The notes below the pieces were generated by a model. The model saw only the letters and a list, made by a program, of their open reading frames with translations, was not told where the DNA came from and did no database searches. From assembly GCA_019022495.1 (NCBI GenBank), contig JAFEKR010000005.1, positions 2,170,001 to 2,234,000 on the forward strand: 64,000 nucleotides of DNA, read 5' to 3'. Made by a program: the position numbers and the translations under genes. Of this stretch, positions 11,801 to 21,925 are shown one piece after another; within the stretch, counting starts at the first letter, position 1, and every line of letters begins with the position of its first letter. This stretch comes from Epichloe hybrida. Lineage: Eukaryota; Ascomycota; Sordariomycetes; Hypocreales; Clavicipitaceae.

Positions 11801-13195
11801 GCTCTGAAAGTAAACGAGTGAGGTGGCCAGACACAACGTATAGGCGTCGTCAGTATTTTCGTACTTAAGTCCAATGTTTGTTCGCTCTTTAGCAACAAAA
11901 GACCTAGCCTTCCTCATAGACTCTACGGCAATCTCAAACTCCCCTGTCTGAAGAAAATAGGTCCCAGCAAGTCTATATGCAAATGCTGACTCGCTGCCCG
12001 TAATACCCTCCGAAATCATCATCAAGCGGTCCTCATCTGTCATGGGAACAAAAGAGGTCGGGACTCCACCGTCGTCGTCGTCATCCTCGCTATCATCGGA
12101 CTGGTCATCTCTTGCATCTGTCTTTGTTTCAGGTTCTTTCGGGACCGGAAATGGCGAGACATTGCTCGTCAAGAAGCCTGTGACAACTTTGTACATGTCG
12201 CTATCGGGGAAGAAATGGCAGTAGTCCCGTAACATGTTCACGTCCCAATCGCTAATGTCTTTGTGATCCTGCCAGTCAATGGCAATATCCCAGGCCAGCT
12301 TGTACGGGTGCTTGATGATGACCATATCATTCGCTAGACCGAGAACTTTTGCTCGTTCCTCGGCTTTTGCAGGACCAGCAGGAGTGACGAGTAGGCGATC
12401 ATGGCAATAAGTAAGGATCTTCTCCTCCACGTCCCGTCTAACTTCGTCATCGTTGGTCCAATTGATCAACTGACGATAAATATGCTCCAATTTGCTCTGC
12501 GCGTAAATCTCGCGCTTGACCTCCACTTTGACGTCGCTGAGTGTAGCACCCAATCTTGTACGTCGCTCTCCAATGAGAAGGTTTAGGCGCTTTTTTTCGA
12601 ACTCCTCTAATATATGTGCAATGGTTTCGTATGTCTTGGAAGGGTGTGGAAATCGACCTTCTAGAATGGGATAAAGAGGACTTTCTGGCAGTTGGACCCC
12701 GAGAGCGTCCGCATACTGCAGCCTATCTCCATTCATTCGAACGTAGTCGACGAAGGTAGTCACCACGTCTTGCGCTTTATGAGGATCATCGGCTTCACAA
12801 AAGATTTGCGCCAAGCTGACAACAGCGTTCTGATAATCGCCGAGCTTCTTTGCGCCCTGCCTCTCAAATAGCTTTATCAGGCCTTGGAATACCTGAGCGT
12901 CTTTGGGACGAAGTTCTGATGCCTGCTTGTAGAGCGACTCGGCTTCATCGAGCTGATTCTTCTTATCTAAAGCAAAGGCCAGGAAGATGAGCCTGTGACT
13001 GTTAATACGTGGGTCATGGTGCAGAAGATACAAGAGGCGAGAATAAAAAGACAAATCTGTCTGCAAACTCACTCACCCTTGGTAGCTTTTTGGATCCCTC
13101 TTCAACAGTGCCTTTGCTTGTTCGATGGCATCATCGTATTTATGGCCGCGAATTGCATCATTAATGGACTTCAGCGTAGCCTTGGCGCTAGACAT
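8843..13195 (-). CDS. SKI3: Ski3 TPR scaffold of the Ski complex
   Basis: Ski3 organises the Ski2-Ski3-Ski8 helicase complex, which feeds cytoplasmic mRNA to the exosome for 3'-to-5' decay. Two minus-strand exons, 13195-13077 and 12992-8843, are joined by an intron of 84 bases with a GTGAGT donor and a TCACAG acceptor. The join reads KSYQG then LIFLAFALDKK in the first TPR. The protein has 1,422 residues, the usual size. TPR motifs occur throughout, with clear examples at WNALGVI, GWTNLGVLALL and AHAWLGQGLLAL. An acidic linker (DDQSDDSEDDDDDGG) sits near residue 340. An alternative acceptor six bases upstream would add two residues. Confidence 0.92.
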
Positions 13196-14104
13196 GGTCG
13201 GCAAGAGTTGGGGATCGAGACAGAGTCTTGTGCCCGCGATTTGAATGTGACATGCAACAGGTCACTTGCAAATTTTATGGTTGTATGACAGATTCGAGCC
13301 CGGACTTCATGGCAGACTGTACTGATCTCAGAGACCGAACAACAATAAGGGAATTCTCTTCGGCAACTTGCTACTGTCTGATTTCCCGTGATGTGCCGTT
13401 GTGTGCCGTTGTGTGCCGTTGTGTGCCGTTATGTGCTGTTAGAAGCGTCCCAGTCCAGTCCGGATGGCTTTGGTTATGTCATGATGGGGAGCAGCTCCAG
13501 TCCTTGCTTCGCAAACGACGTGCCGGAGATTCTCCGCTGCAGATGCCATACATCACTACGAACGGATTCCCTTCGACAAAACAACTTTCAATCAATCCTC
13601 TTCAACATGACATGCGCTCTTTTCGTCCTCTGCAATGCAAGCCAAGCTTTTGGGCCGAGGCGTGTCACAGCACGTGTTTTCCTGTGCTCCCTGTGTGCCA
13701 ATTCGTGACGAAGAACTTGACCCCTCGTTCATCAGCATGTTTCCGGGATAATCTGCTCGACCTAACCCACGTCGCACCGTCGAATGATCGCCCAAGTGCC
13801 GCTACTGAGTCCCCGGGGCCATTGAAGAACAATATATTGATATTGTCTATTGATTGCTGTTCCGACCCATGCCTTTCACACTGACGTCAGAGAGCTTTCC
13901 ATTGACGCATCGAGAGGCAGTGAGTTCTCACACCGCGACCAAATCGTCGATCAAATAAAGTGTAAGATGATAAGAACTGAGTAACATGAATACGGTGCTG
14001 CGTGGGCAATATCCATCAATCTTCTCTTCGCTGGCCTTTTAGCAACGTTTTTCCCAGGTTATGTTCCAGCGAACCCTGTTGCAACAGAACAGAATGACTG
14101 ACAT
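13196..14104. other. Intergenic region with a 10-bp tandem repeat
   Basis: This holds the SKI3 upstream region and leads into the transporter remnant. No supported gene is present. An open frame of 218 codons at 13228-13884 has irregular composition, many Cys and no motif, and it runs through the tandem repeat, so it is not called. Confidence 0.4.
13391..13440. repeat. Short tandem repeat, unit GTGTGCCGTT
   Basis: About five head-to-tail copies of a 10-base unit; the last copies differ by single bases. Confidence 0.8.
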
Positions 14105-14630
14105 GTGCGAGCAGAATCAATCCCTCGTTGGGCCAGATGGGATCCCTTGGCCTCTTTTCGGGGCTCAACGTCGTCGCGCTGGTCATGGTCTTCCTATTTG
14201 TTAAGAAGACCAGGCAACGAAGCTTGGAGAAACTTGATCACATCTTTGCCGTGTCGAAGCGCAATTTATACGGTTCCAGACCATGTCCTACCTCCCATGG
14301 GCTATCCGAAAATACGCATTTGGCAGTATCAAGCCCAGGCCGAGACTTTACAGAGACTTGATTTGGGGCTCAGCCCTGTCGGAGTCGGGAGAGTTGCAAC
14401 GGACAGCAACTGAGCCGGTACACCATACAAACACGGAGCCCATAGAGCCGCGACAGACACCAATGTTCACGCCTAGATTTTCTGGTCTGGAAAGACCTTA
14501 TGCCGCCGAGCTGCAGGAAATTTATTTCCCAGGTATTCAAGTCCCTTATCCGAGAGAGTATGAAGACGGCCAAAGTCCAACAGTGCGCGTGGACGACTCT
14601 GTGTTTCGGAACTGCAGCTTTCCGCGCTAA
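14105..14630 (+). pseudogene. Truncated, frameshifted MFS sugar transporter remnant
   Basis: The sequence encodes only the C-terminal end of a sugar-porter MFS protein: the last membrane helix (LGLFSGLNVVALVMVFLFV), the cytoplasmic motif RSLEKLDHIFAVSKRN, and then MSYLPWAIRKYAFGSIKPRP through a stop at 14628-14630. The two parts lie in different frames. The shift falls near 14,270 with no room for an intron, so a base has been lost or gained. Nothing resembling the preceding eleven helices was found in the 900 bases upstream. It is best read as a decayed fragment. An assembly error would not explain the missing N-terminal part. Confidence 0.72.
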
Positions 14631-15302
14631 ATTGATGTTTTGGTGCGTAGGCGAACGGGATATCTCGGATGGTCCATAAGATGATTAAAACAAAAAGAAA
14701 GAAGAAGTTTGATTCTGCTTGTTAAGTAGCAGCTAGTTCACGTTGCGACATCACGCACCTGATGCCTTTTTTCTTTTTCTTTTTTTTTTTCTTCAAAAGA
14801 GGTAGAAGGACCCTCATCAAAGGATGCGGATACGAATTGTCCACGCCCAGGTTAGCATCGCACTTGCAGGTACGCTAGAGTCAATGATCATGACGGAACA
14901 TTATCGTGCTAGGCTGGCCGGGGCCTCCCAGTCCACTTTCCGGCTTGGCAGCTGGGTATTACCCAGGATGAGCGGATGCGGAGTCAAGACTCGCAGCTGA
15001 TCATTTGTGCACATACGGAGAAGCTTCACCGATGTGGAGAGGCATCCTGTGATTTGTGAATGAAAAAGTCTGAACGGCCCTGATAAGCTGTCTGGAAGCA
15101 TTGCGATGCATCTTTAAATTTCGCGCTCATGTTCCATCCGAGGTTGGAGGAAACATCCCCGTCGTCATACATCACCGTGGGGCCCGACAACGCCAACCAC
15201 TTGACGTCCATGGTGGGCAACCGGGTTCCTCGATAAACTCCGTCCCATCCCCCAGAGTTGCGGTCTGCTCCATCACCGCCCACCACGCACCGCAGAATCA
15301 TT
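14631..15302. other. Upstream region of the GH5 glucosidase gene
   Basis: Non-coding, with a long T-rich tract around 14,765-14,800. No supported reading frame is present. It presumably holds the promoter and leader of the gene starting at 15,303. Confidence 0.35.
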
Positions 15303-17639
15303 ATGGCCTCATTCCGCTTGACAATTGAAGATGGGCAGTTTCGAGACGCCCATGGCCGACAGGTTGTATTGCGTGGCATAAATGTCGCGGGCGACGCAAA
15401 GCTACCGTCCGAACCTCGTCAGCCATCACACATTGCCGATGATTTCTTTGACGGTGACAATGTCAAGTTTCACGAGCGACCATTTAGCAAGGAAGACGCG
15501 CCTACCCACTTTGCGAGGATAAAACGATATGGATTCAATACTATCCGATACGTCTTCACTTGGGAAGCCATCGAGGCCGCCGGCCCTGGTATCTACGACG
15601 AGGACTTCATTCAACATACGATCGAGATATTAAGGATAGCAAAGTTGTACGGATTCTACGTCTTTATGGATCCCCATCAAGATGTCTGGTGTCGATTCAC
15701 CGGTGGCTCTGGAGCTCCCTTGTGGACGCTGTATGCTTGTGGTTTGAACCCACAAAGCTTCGCTGCGACCGAGGCGGCCATTGTCCAGAACACTTACCCC
15801 GAGCCAGACAAATTTCCAAAGATGATTTGGTCGACAAATTATCATAGACTTGCTGCAGGGACTATGTTCACACTGTTCTTTGCAGGGAAGGACTTCGCAC
15901 CAAACTGTATCATCGACAATGTCAACGTCCAAGACTACTTGCAGGACCATTTCGTTAATGCATGCGCACACTTGGCCAAGCGAATACGGGAAGCCGGCGA
16001 TGTTGAAAACGAGGTAGTCATTGGCTGGGAGAGCATGAACGAGCCGAACAGGGGTATGACAGGATACGTAGACCTGACGGTTATTCCGAAAGACAATCCT
16101 TTGAAAAAGGGCACTTGTCCAACAATGTGGCAAACCTTCTTGACAGGTATGGGGAGAGCGTGCGAGATTGACACCTGGGATATGGGTGGCTTGGGTCCAT
16201 ACAAGACAGGTACCACACTGCTCGATCCTCACGGCGAAACTGCCTGGCTGCCCGAAGGATACGACGACTCCAAGTACGGTTGGAAACGTCATACGGGATG
16301 GAAGTTGGGCGAGTGTCTGTGGGCACAGCACGGCGTGTGGGATATCACAACAGACACAATGCTGAAGAAGGATTACTTTTCCAAGAACCCCCGCACGGGC
16401 AAAACTATTGATTATCCAGAGTTCACAAACACATACTTCATGGACTTTTGGAGAAAATACAGCAAGGCCTGCCGAGCCCATCACAAGGATTGCATCATGC
16501 TAATGCAGTATCCTACGCTGGAACTTCCTCCAGAAATCAAGGGGACTGAAGACGACGATCCTATGATGGCGTTCACACCACACTTTTACGATGGTATCAC
16601 CCTAATGACGAAACATTGGAACAGTACATGGAACGTCGATGTGGTGGGCGTCCTTCGAGGCAGATATCTCCATCCGGCTTTCGCAATCAAGATCGGTGAA
16701 ACGGCCATCAGAAACTGTTTGAGAGATCAGCTTGCCACGCTCCGACAAGAGGGTTTAGACCGAACGGGGAAGCATCCATGTCTACTCACAGAATTTGGCA
16801 TCCCGTACGACATGGATGAAAAGAAAGCATACAAGACTGGTGATTATTCAAGTCAATCAGCCGCCCTGGATGCCAATTACTTTGGTGTCGAGGGTTCGCA
16901 ATTCGAAGGACACTGCCTCTGGGTATACACAGACATGAATGACCACGAGCGAGGTGATCAGTGGAACGGTGAAGACTTGTCCATTCATTCGGTTGACGAC
17001 AAATTACCTCCCTTATGTCCGCTACCAAAGAGCACAACTGCAAATCAGTCGGCCACGAGCCTTTTACAAGTATCTTCCATGGACAATAACAATAGCAACA
17101 ACAACAACAACAGGCACGTCGCTGGGGATGCTGAGAGCGTCACTCCGGGTAACCTCCAGCGCTCACTGACAACGCCATCCATCAGTTCCAGCCGGTCCAC
17201 CAAGGATCCCGAGTTGACTAATGCTCCTGGGTACCGAGCTGCAGAGGCCTTCATTCGGCCGACGCCAACAGTAGTAGCCGGCAACGTACTTTCTTCAGGT
17301 TTCGATCTTAGACGCTGCACGTACGAGCTTAAACTACAGGCACCAAAGGCTGCAGAGGAGAACGCACCCACAGTCGTGTTTCTTCCCGATTTTCATTTCC
17401 AAAAAGATCAGTGCGATGTCACGGTATCCGCTGGCAAGTGGGAGCTCAGTTCTGATGACAGCGAAGGCCCCATGCTTCAGCGTCTGAAGTGGTGGCATCC
17501 AGAGGGAGAGCACACTCTTACCATCCAGGGGGTTGTCAGGAAACACAATATTCCGGATGGGTCTACAGAAGAGGCTGGCTATTTGGAACAATGCCAACAA
17601 GGCTCTGGCTTCAATTTTGGAAACTGCAGTATCATGTGA
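15303..17639 (+). CDS. EGH1: GH5 sterylglucosidase / glucosylceramidase (EGCrP2/Egh1-like)
   Basis: Intracellular glycoside hydrolase, family 5, of the fungal EGCrP/Egh1 type, which removes glucose from steryl glucosides or glucosylceramide. Intronless, 778 residues. The N-terminal residues contain HGRQVVLRGINVAGDAKLP, typical of the group. The acid/base Glu lies in WESMNEPNRG (Glu about 247) and the nucleophile Glu in LLTEFGIPYDMD (Glu about 497). The C-terminal part holds a disordered Asn/Ser stretch around residues 593-603, then a beta-sandwich-like domain ending in NFGNCSIM. The CSIM end resembles a CaaX prenylation box, which would favour membrane association; that is inference. There is no signal peptide. 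Start: the ATG at 15303 (MASFRLTIEDG) fits the family. The frame is open 15 codons further upstream. Confidence 0.9.
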   Translation: MASFRLTIEDGQFRDAHGRQVVLRGINVAGDAKLPSEPRQPSHIADDFFDGDNVKFHERPFSKEDAPTHFARIKRYGFNTIRYVFTWEAIEAAGPGIYDEDFIQHTIEILRIAKLYGFYVFMDPHQDVWCRFTGGSGAPLWTLYACGLNPQSFAATEAAIVQNTYPEPDKFPKMIWSTNYHRLAAGTMFTLFFAGKDFAPNCIIDNVNVQDYLQDHFVNACAHLAKRIREAGDVENEVVIGWESMNEPNRGMTGYVDLTVIPKDNPLKKGTCPTMWQTFLTGMGRACEIDTWDMGGLGPYKTGTTLLDPHGETAWLPEGYDDSKYGWKRHTGWKLGECLWAQHGVWDITTDTMLKKDYFSKNPRTGKTIDYPEFTNTYFMDFWRKYSKACRAHHKDCIMLMQYPTLELPPEIKGTEDDDPMMAFTPHFYDGITLMTKHWNSTWNVDVVGVLRGRYLHPAFAIKIGETAIRNCLRDQLATLRQEGLDRTGKHPCLLTEFGIPYDMDEKKAYKTGDYSSQSAALDANYFGVEGSQFEGHCLWVYTDMNDHERGDQWNGEDLSIHSVDDKLPPLCPLPKSTTANQSATSLLQVSSMDNNNSNNNNNRHVAGDAESVTPGNLQRSLTTPSISSSRSTKDPELTNAPGYRAAEAFIRPTPTVVAGNVLSSGFDLRRCTYELKLQAPKAAEENAPTVVFLPDFHFQKDQCDVTVSAGKWELSSDDSEGPMLQRLKWWHPEGEHTLTIQGVVRKHNIPDGSTEEAGYLEQCQQGSGFNFGNCSIM

Positions 17640-18027
17640 AGTGAGTATCTTATCTTTCTCGTTTTCCTACGTGCTGTCTTATGAGGACGGTCCCTTTGCC
17701 TTTCTTTAAGAGGTGGGACTGCTTGGCTGGCTGTGCGATGCAAGGGAACCTGGTTGATTTATCTTTCAGCGTGTTGAAACTCGGACATTGTGGTTCTAGT
17801 TGCGAGTTGGTAGGCCATCGTGAAGAGGGCATACAATGCATGCTGCACCATAGAGGAAATAACAAAAGTCGACTCAGTAGGGGCTGATGTATGCATCGTC
17901 TCGCTGGATTGGCCGTGTCTTTACTACGATTTCTCGAAAGTCTCGTATGCTTCGCATCAGTGTTGCGATTTGGCCGAAACCGAAGTTATTACTCCGTACC
18001 AGTTGTAGATATCATCAACTCGATGAC

Positions 18028-18206
18028 GGACCTCTAACAAATGCGCATTTCTATAGTCCTAAAACGGAAGAAGTACATTTTTCCTTGATTCCCCGCTAAA
18101 TACGAACGTATAATAGCTCTCTTTATTGGCGAATGCAGGCAGCTCACGGCAGCTCACTGCACAATGTAACGCTTATTGTTACGATATAAAACGTATAATC
18201 TGAAGG
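18028..18206 (+). repeat. Degenerate dispersed repeat, copy A
   Basis: It shares an ordered set of blocks with 19,072-19,264: GGACCTC, GCGCATTT, TAGTCC, AAACGGAAGA, CCCGCTAAATA, GAATGCA and GCAGCTCAC, then GTATAATC. This copy more often carries T or A where the other has C or G. No coding content. Possibly a remnant of a transposon end. Confidence 0.65.
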
Positions 18207-18380
18207 AGTGTGTGAAGGTTGTTGATTCAACCAGCTAGAGGCTGAAGCTATTGTCTAATATAGGGGTTCTAGGTCACGTGCTAGGCCACATCCTCGGCAC
18301 GGCAGGCCACTGTCAATTCTAGCACGTAACACTTATTACAACGCTCGTAATTCCTTCTTTTTTATTATCACAAGGCCTCG

Positions 18381-18405
18381 CAACGCAACGCAACGCAACG
18401 CAACG
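18381..18405. repeat. CAACG microsatellite
   Basis: Five perfect tandem copies of CAACG. Confidence 0.85.
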
Positions 18406-19071
18406 TTGCCCACCGCGGCTTAAAGCTAGTGTTAATGCTTGTAATGCCCGCGATAACTGTATTAATGCAGCGCACATGCATCTCAGTTAATACATGGTGA
18501 AAATTAACTCGTTTGACAATCATAAGGCACCAGGTCACGGGACCCACCCAGACTCCGATATCTCGCTAGTACATACCAACAATAAACGCCAGCCCCGACC
18601 GCAGGGATCGCGATGTGGCTGCGATGTGGGCGATGAACCTCTTTGTACCTTCGGAAATCGTCAGGACTTCTATTATAGTGATGTTCCACGTAAGAACTAA
18701 GTACCTATTATGGACCTTCGCGCCGTGACCAGTCAACTTATGACTGTCAGAGGGATAGACGCGAGCCACAGTATCATGCTTGCAGGACAATGAGAGAGCA
18801 CGCAATGTCCGGAAGGGAAACCTGGTCACTCGCAAGACTGGCCGAGCTTTAAATAAACAATTGCAAGAGACAAATGTTCGATCAAGACCGAGATGAGAGA
18901 ATTGTTGGAGCTCGGAGCACCGGGCCGGGGTGGGCTACACTGTCGCAATGCATGACGGGGACATTTTTTTTTTTCCTTGAGGCGCAGACGTGGATCCCGA
19001 TTCGTCGGACACGTCTTCCGTTCTCGATCTTATCTCATAGCCTCATCGGGCCACTAGACGCGCATTATCTG

Positions 19072-19264
19072 GGACCTCCAAGGGTCACTTAACGCGCATT
19101 TTTCGCGGTAGTCCCGAAACGGAAGATGTACCCTTCCACCTGATCCCCCGCTAAATATACGAGCTCTTTTTAGTGGGGAATGCATGCAGCTCACTGCAAC
19201 GCTTATGACTTTTACAGAATTCCTTCCTTCCTTTTTATTAAACAATTCGTATAATCCGTCAGGG
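19072..19264 (+). repeat. Degenerate dispersed repeat, copy B
   Basis: Partner of the copy at 18,028-18,206, in the same orientation and about 1 kb away. It preserves more C and G at differing sites. Confidence 0.65.
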
Positions 19265-19577
19265 CAGCTAGGTGACTAAGCACGTCGCGCGGCCCTGAGA
19301 GAAGACGTTTTCATTCTTCACTCTAAACGTCAGCGCATCAGTCACCTCCATGGACCTAGTTGAACCCGACGCCATCATCAATGAATGCAGTTGCGTCTTG
19401 TCAATTGTATGTATACACTTGTAAAGTATGTACGGAGCCGTATCTACAACTTGAAAGGAGTAATATCCTCCGTTGAAAGTCTCTCCACGCTCAAATTCAA
19501 GGGGTATGTTCGTCCACCGTCACCGCCAACTCCTCGTAAGACAAAAGTAAGCAACCAAGAAGGTATCGCGAAGCACG

Positions 19578-21335
19578 TCACGCGGTGGCGATGGGCTTCT
19601 CGATGTATTGACCAGCACCGACTGTCCGGGTAAAGGTGGTGTGTGGCTTCCACTTGGCGGAGTTGCGGGGGGTGGTCTCCTCCATCATCTTGTCAACTTG
19701 CTCGAGGGACAGGCCCTTCGTCTCTGGTACCAGGAAGTAAGTGTAGACAAAGGCACATGTGCACAGGGCGCCCCAAACAAAGAAGACGGATGACTTCATG
19801 TTGCCACGGTGCTCACCGACCATGTAAGGGGTGATGAGGGCAATGATGGTGTTCCAAAGCCAGTTGGAGGCAGTCGATAGACCGACGCCGCGGGATCGAA
19901 TGGGAAGAGGGAAGATCTCGCCAATGACAATCCAGGCCCCAGGGCCCCAGGTAGAGGCGAACCAGAAGATGAAGATAGCAATGAAGGCAATCTGAGCATT
20001 GACAGCGGGAACGTTGTCGGCCAGGCTGTTGTCGGGGTCGGAAGGATCGGGATGGGAGTGGTTGAATCCGACAGTGACACCTATTATGGCAACCAGGAAC
20101 TGGCAGATGAGCATACCGGCGGCACCGACGATCAGAATAGTACGGCGACCAAATCGCTCGACGGTCCAGAAAGAGAGGGGGGTGGAAAGGACATTGACGA
20201 GGGTGAAGACCAGAGAGATCAAGAAGGTGTTCTTGATGGCGCCAGTCGACTTGAGGAAGGGGGTCGAGTAGTAGAAGATGAAGTTGACACCAGTCCACTG
20301 CTGCATCATCTGCAGGGAAGTACCCAAGATGGTTCGACGCAGGTTGGACTTGGCACTCCAGAGGCTGCCCTTGAAGCAGTTGGCCCAGCTACCGTACCAG
20401 GTGGTGGAGGGGATGAGGGCGCGCTCGTATTCCTCGTTGGCGACAATCTCGGCAATCTCGGTCTGGACATAGTCGGAGTTGGGAGGCTGGCCGCGGACAC
20501 GAGAGAGGGCATCGATGGCCTTCTGGATCTGACCCGTCTTGACGAAGTAGCGAGGGGAGTCGGGCAGGAAGAGCAAGCCGATTCCAAGGATCAGGGCCCA
20601 GGGGAACTGAATGGCGATGGGGATGCGATAGGCACCAGTGTCATTCCTGTCCTTGGTAGCGTAGACAACAATGGAGGCCAACATGATACCAATGGTGATG
20701 CAGAATTGGTAACCGGCGACCAAGGCGCCACGGACCTTGCGAGGGCACTGCAATGGGGAAAAAAAAAGTCAGTCAAAAAACTGTCCGGGTGGCCTTCTCT
20801 TTGTGGAGAGAATTTGAGGCTGGTTGACGACTCCAGTCACTTACAATTTCAGACATGTACAGAATGACGATGGCGGACTCGAAACCAACACCTAAACCAG
20901 CAATAATGCGGCCGGCGACGATGGGGCCAAGAGCGTGGTCAGGACTAGTAATCATCTGGATAACACAACCAAGGGCGTAGATGACGCAGCCGATGATGAC
21001 AGTCCATTTTCGCCCAATAAAGTCGGCAAGATCACCAGCAATCAGAGCACCGAAAATGTTCCGCAGGACAAGATAGAGACAATGAGGGAAGTGTTGGATT
21101 CGGAAACCTCCTTAGCACCGTAAGATTCGACAGCATCAATGAAGATCCTGGAGCCCAGGACACCATTAATATAACCGGAGTCATAACCGAAGAAGATGCC
21201 ACCGAAAGATGCAAAAGCGCAAAGAAGATAGGCCTTCCATGTGACGGGAGCCTCAATGTGCTCGACATCAGGGGCAGTGTGGAGGGTGACGGAGGTCTTT
21301 CGGCCCTCGCCTGATTTATCGAGACGGGTGCCCAT
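19578..21335 (-). CDS. MFS hexose transporter, with an apparent one-base frameshift
   Basis: Sugar-porter MFS permease of the fungal high-affinity glucose/hexose type, with 12 predicted helices at the plasma membrane. The N-terminal exon runs 21335-20845 and the C-terminal exon 20747-19578, separated by a 97-base intron with a GTAAGT donor and a TTGCAG acceptor. Motifs: FFGYDSGYINGVLG in helix 1, DLADFIGRKW after helix 2, PDSPRYF before the central loop, QQWTGVNFIFYYS in helix 7 and VPETKGLSLEQVD at the end. If continuous it would be about 553 residues, a normal length. The frame breaks at 21,053-21,056: the first part reads ILSCGTF and meets a stop, while FGALIAGD continues in another frame. 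One extra base in the four-A run would repair it. This is either an assembly slip or a recent loss of function. All other features look intact. Confidence 0.85.
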
Positions 21336-21882
21336 TGTTGCTGTTGATCTTCCCGAAAGGTTGCTCTTGTCTTGACAAGTTTGTTTGGGAGGAGGGGGGA
21401 AGGGGGGGGGGATTTGAGGAGAAAAGAGGGTACAATGTCTTGGATAATTCGAGACAAGATTGATGCTTTTTTAGTGCGGCGCCCGGAAGACAATGGATAG
21501 ACAGGCAACACAGCACAAAGAGCGAGCAAGATTCAAGCTGTTGGCGAGGGGGGTGAGGACGACTTTTTATCCCACGAGCCAGCAGAGGATTTGGATCAAA
21601 CTCTCTCTCTGCCCAGGCCTCTCTGCCCAGGGTCTCAATTTAGCATCCCGCCCCCACCCCCGTCTACAGTGGCTTACCGGGTATGAGGCTACGAGCGCAT
21701 GCGGTGCAGTTCCCGCGGATATGGTTTGGGGTGCAATCAATGCTCGAAAAAAATGAGATGAGCAGCGATGCCGGAGTGGCGCTCACACAAGACGGACGCG
21801 GAAGCGGAGCCTTGTCCAGATCAGCTAAACAGTCATCTGGACTTCAGCCCGACCGACAACTACTCAACTCGAGTTCTGCGGT

Positions 21883-21925
21883 CGAGGCGTGAACCATCGA
21901 GGCGTGAACCATCGAGGCGGGTGTC
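21883..21925. repeat. Three copies of a 15-base repeat
   Basis: The unit TCGAGGCGTGAACCA is repeated head to tail, with the third copy incomplete. Confidence 0.7.

Larger units (their letters stand above)
17640..19577. other. Gene-poor intergenic region with degenerate repeats
   Basis: About 1.9 kb with no supported gene between the glucosidase and the hexose transporter (3' ends facing). It contains a diverged repeat pair and a CAACG microsatellite, listed separately, and several T/A-rich stretches. Confidence 0.45.

Noticed and set aside
13228..13884. 218-codon open frame on the plus strand
   Set aside because: Cys-rich irregular composition, runs through a tandem repeat, has no motif and no matching splice signals; likely chance.
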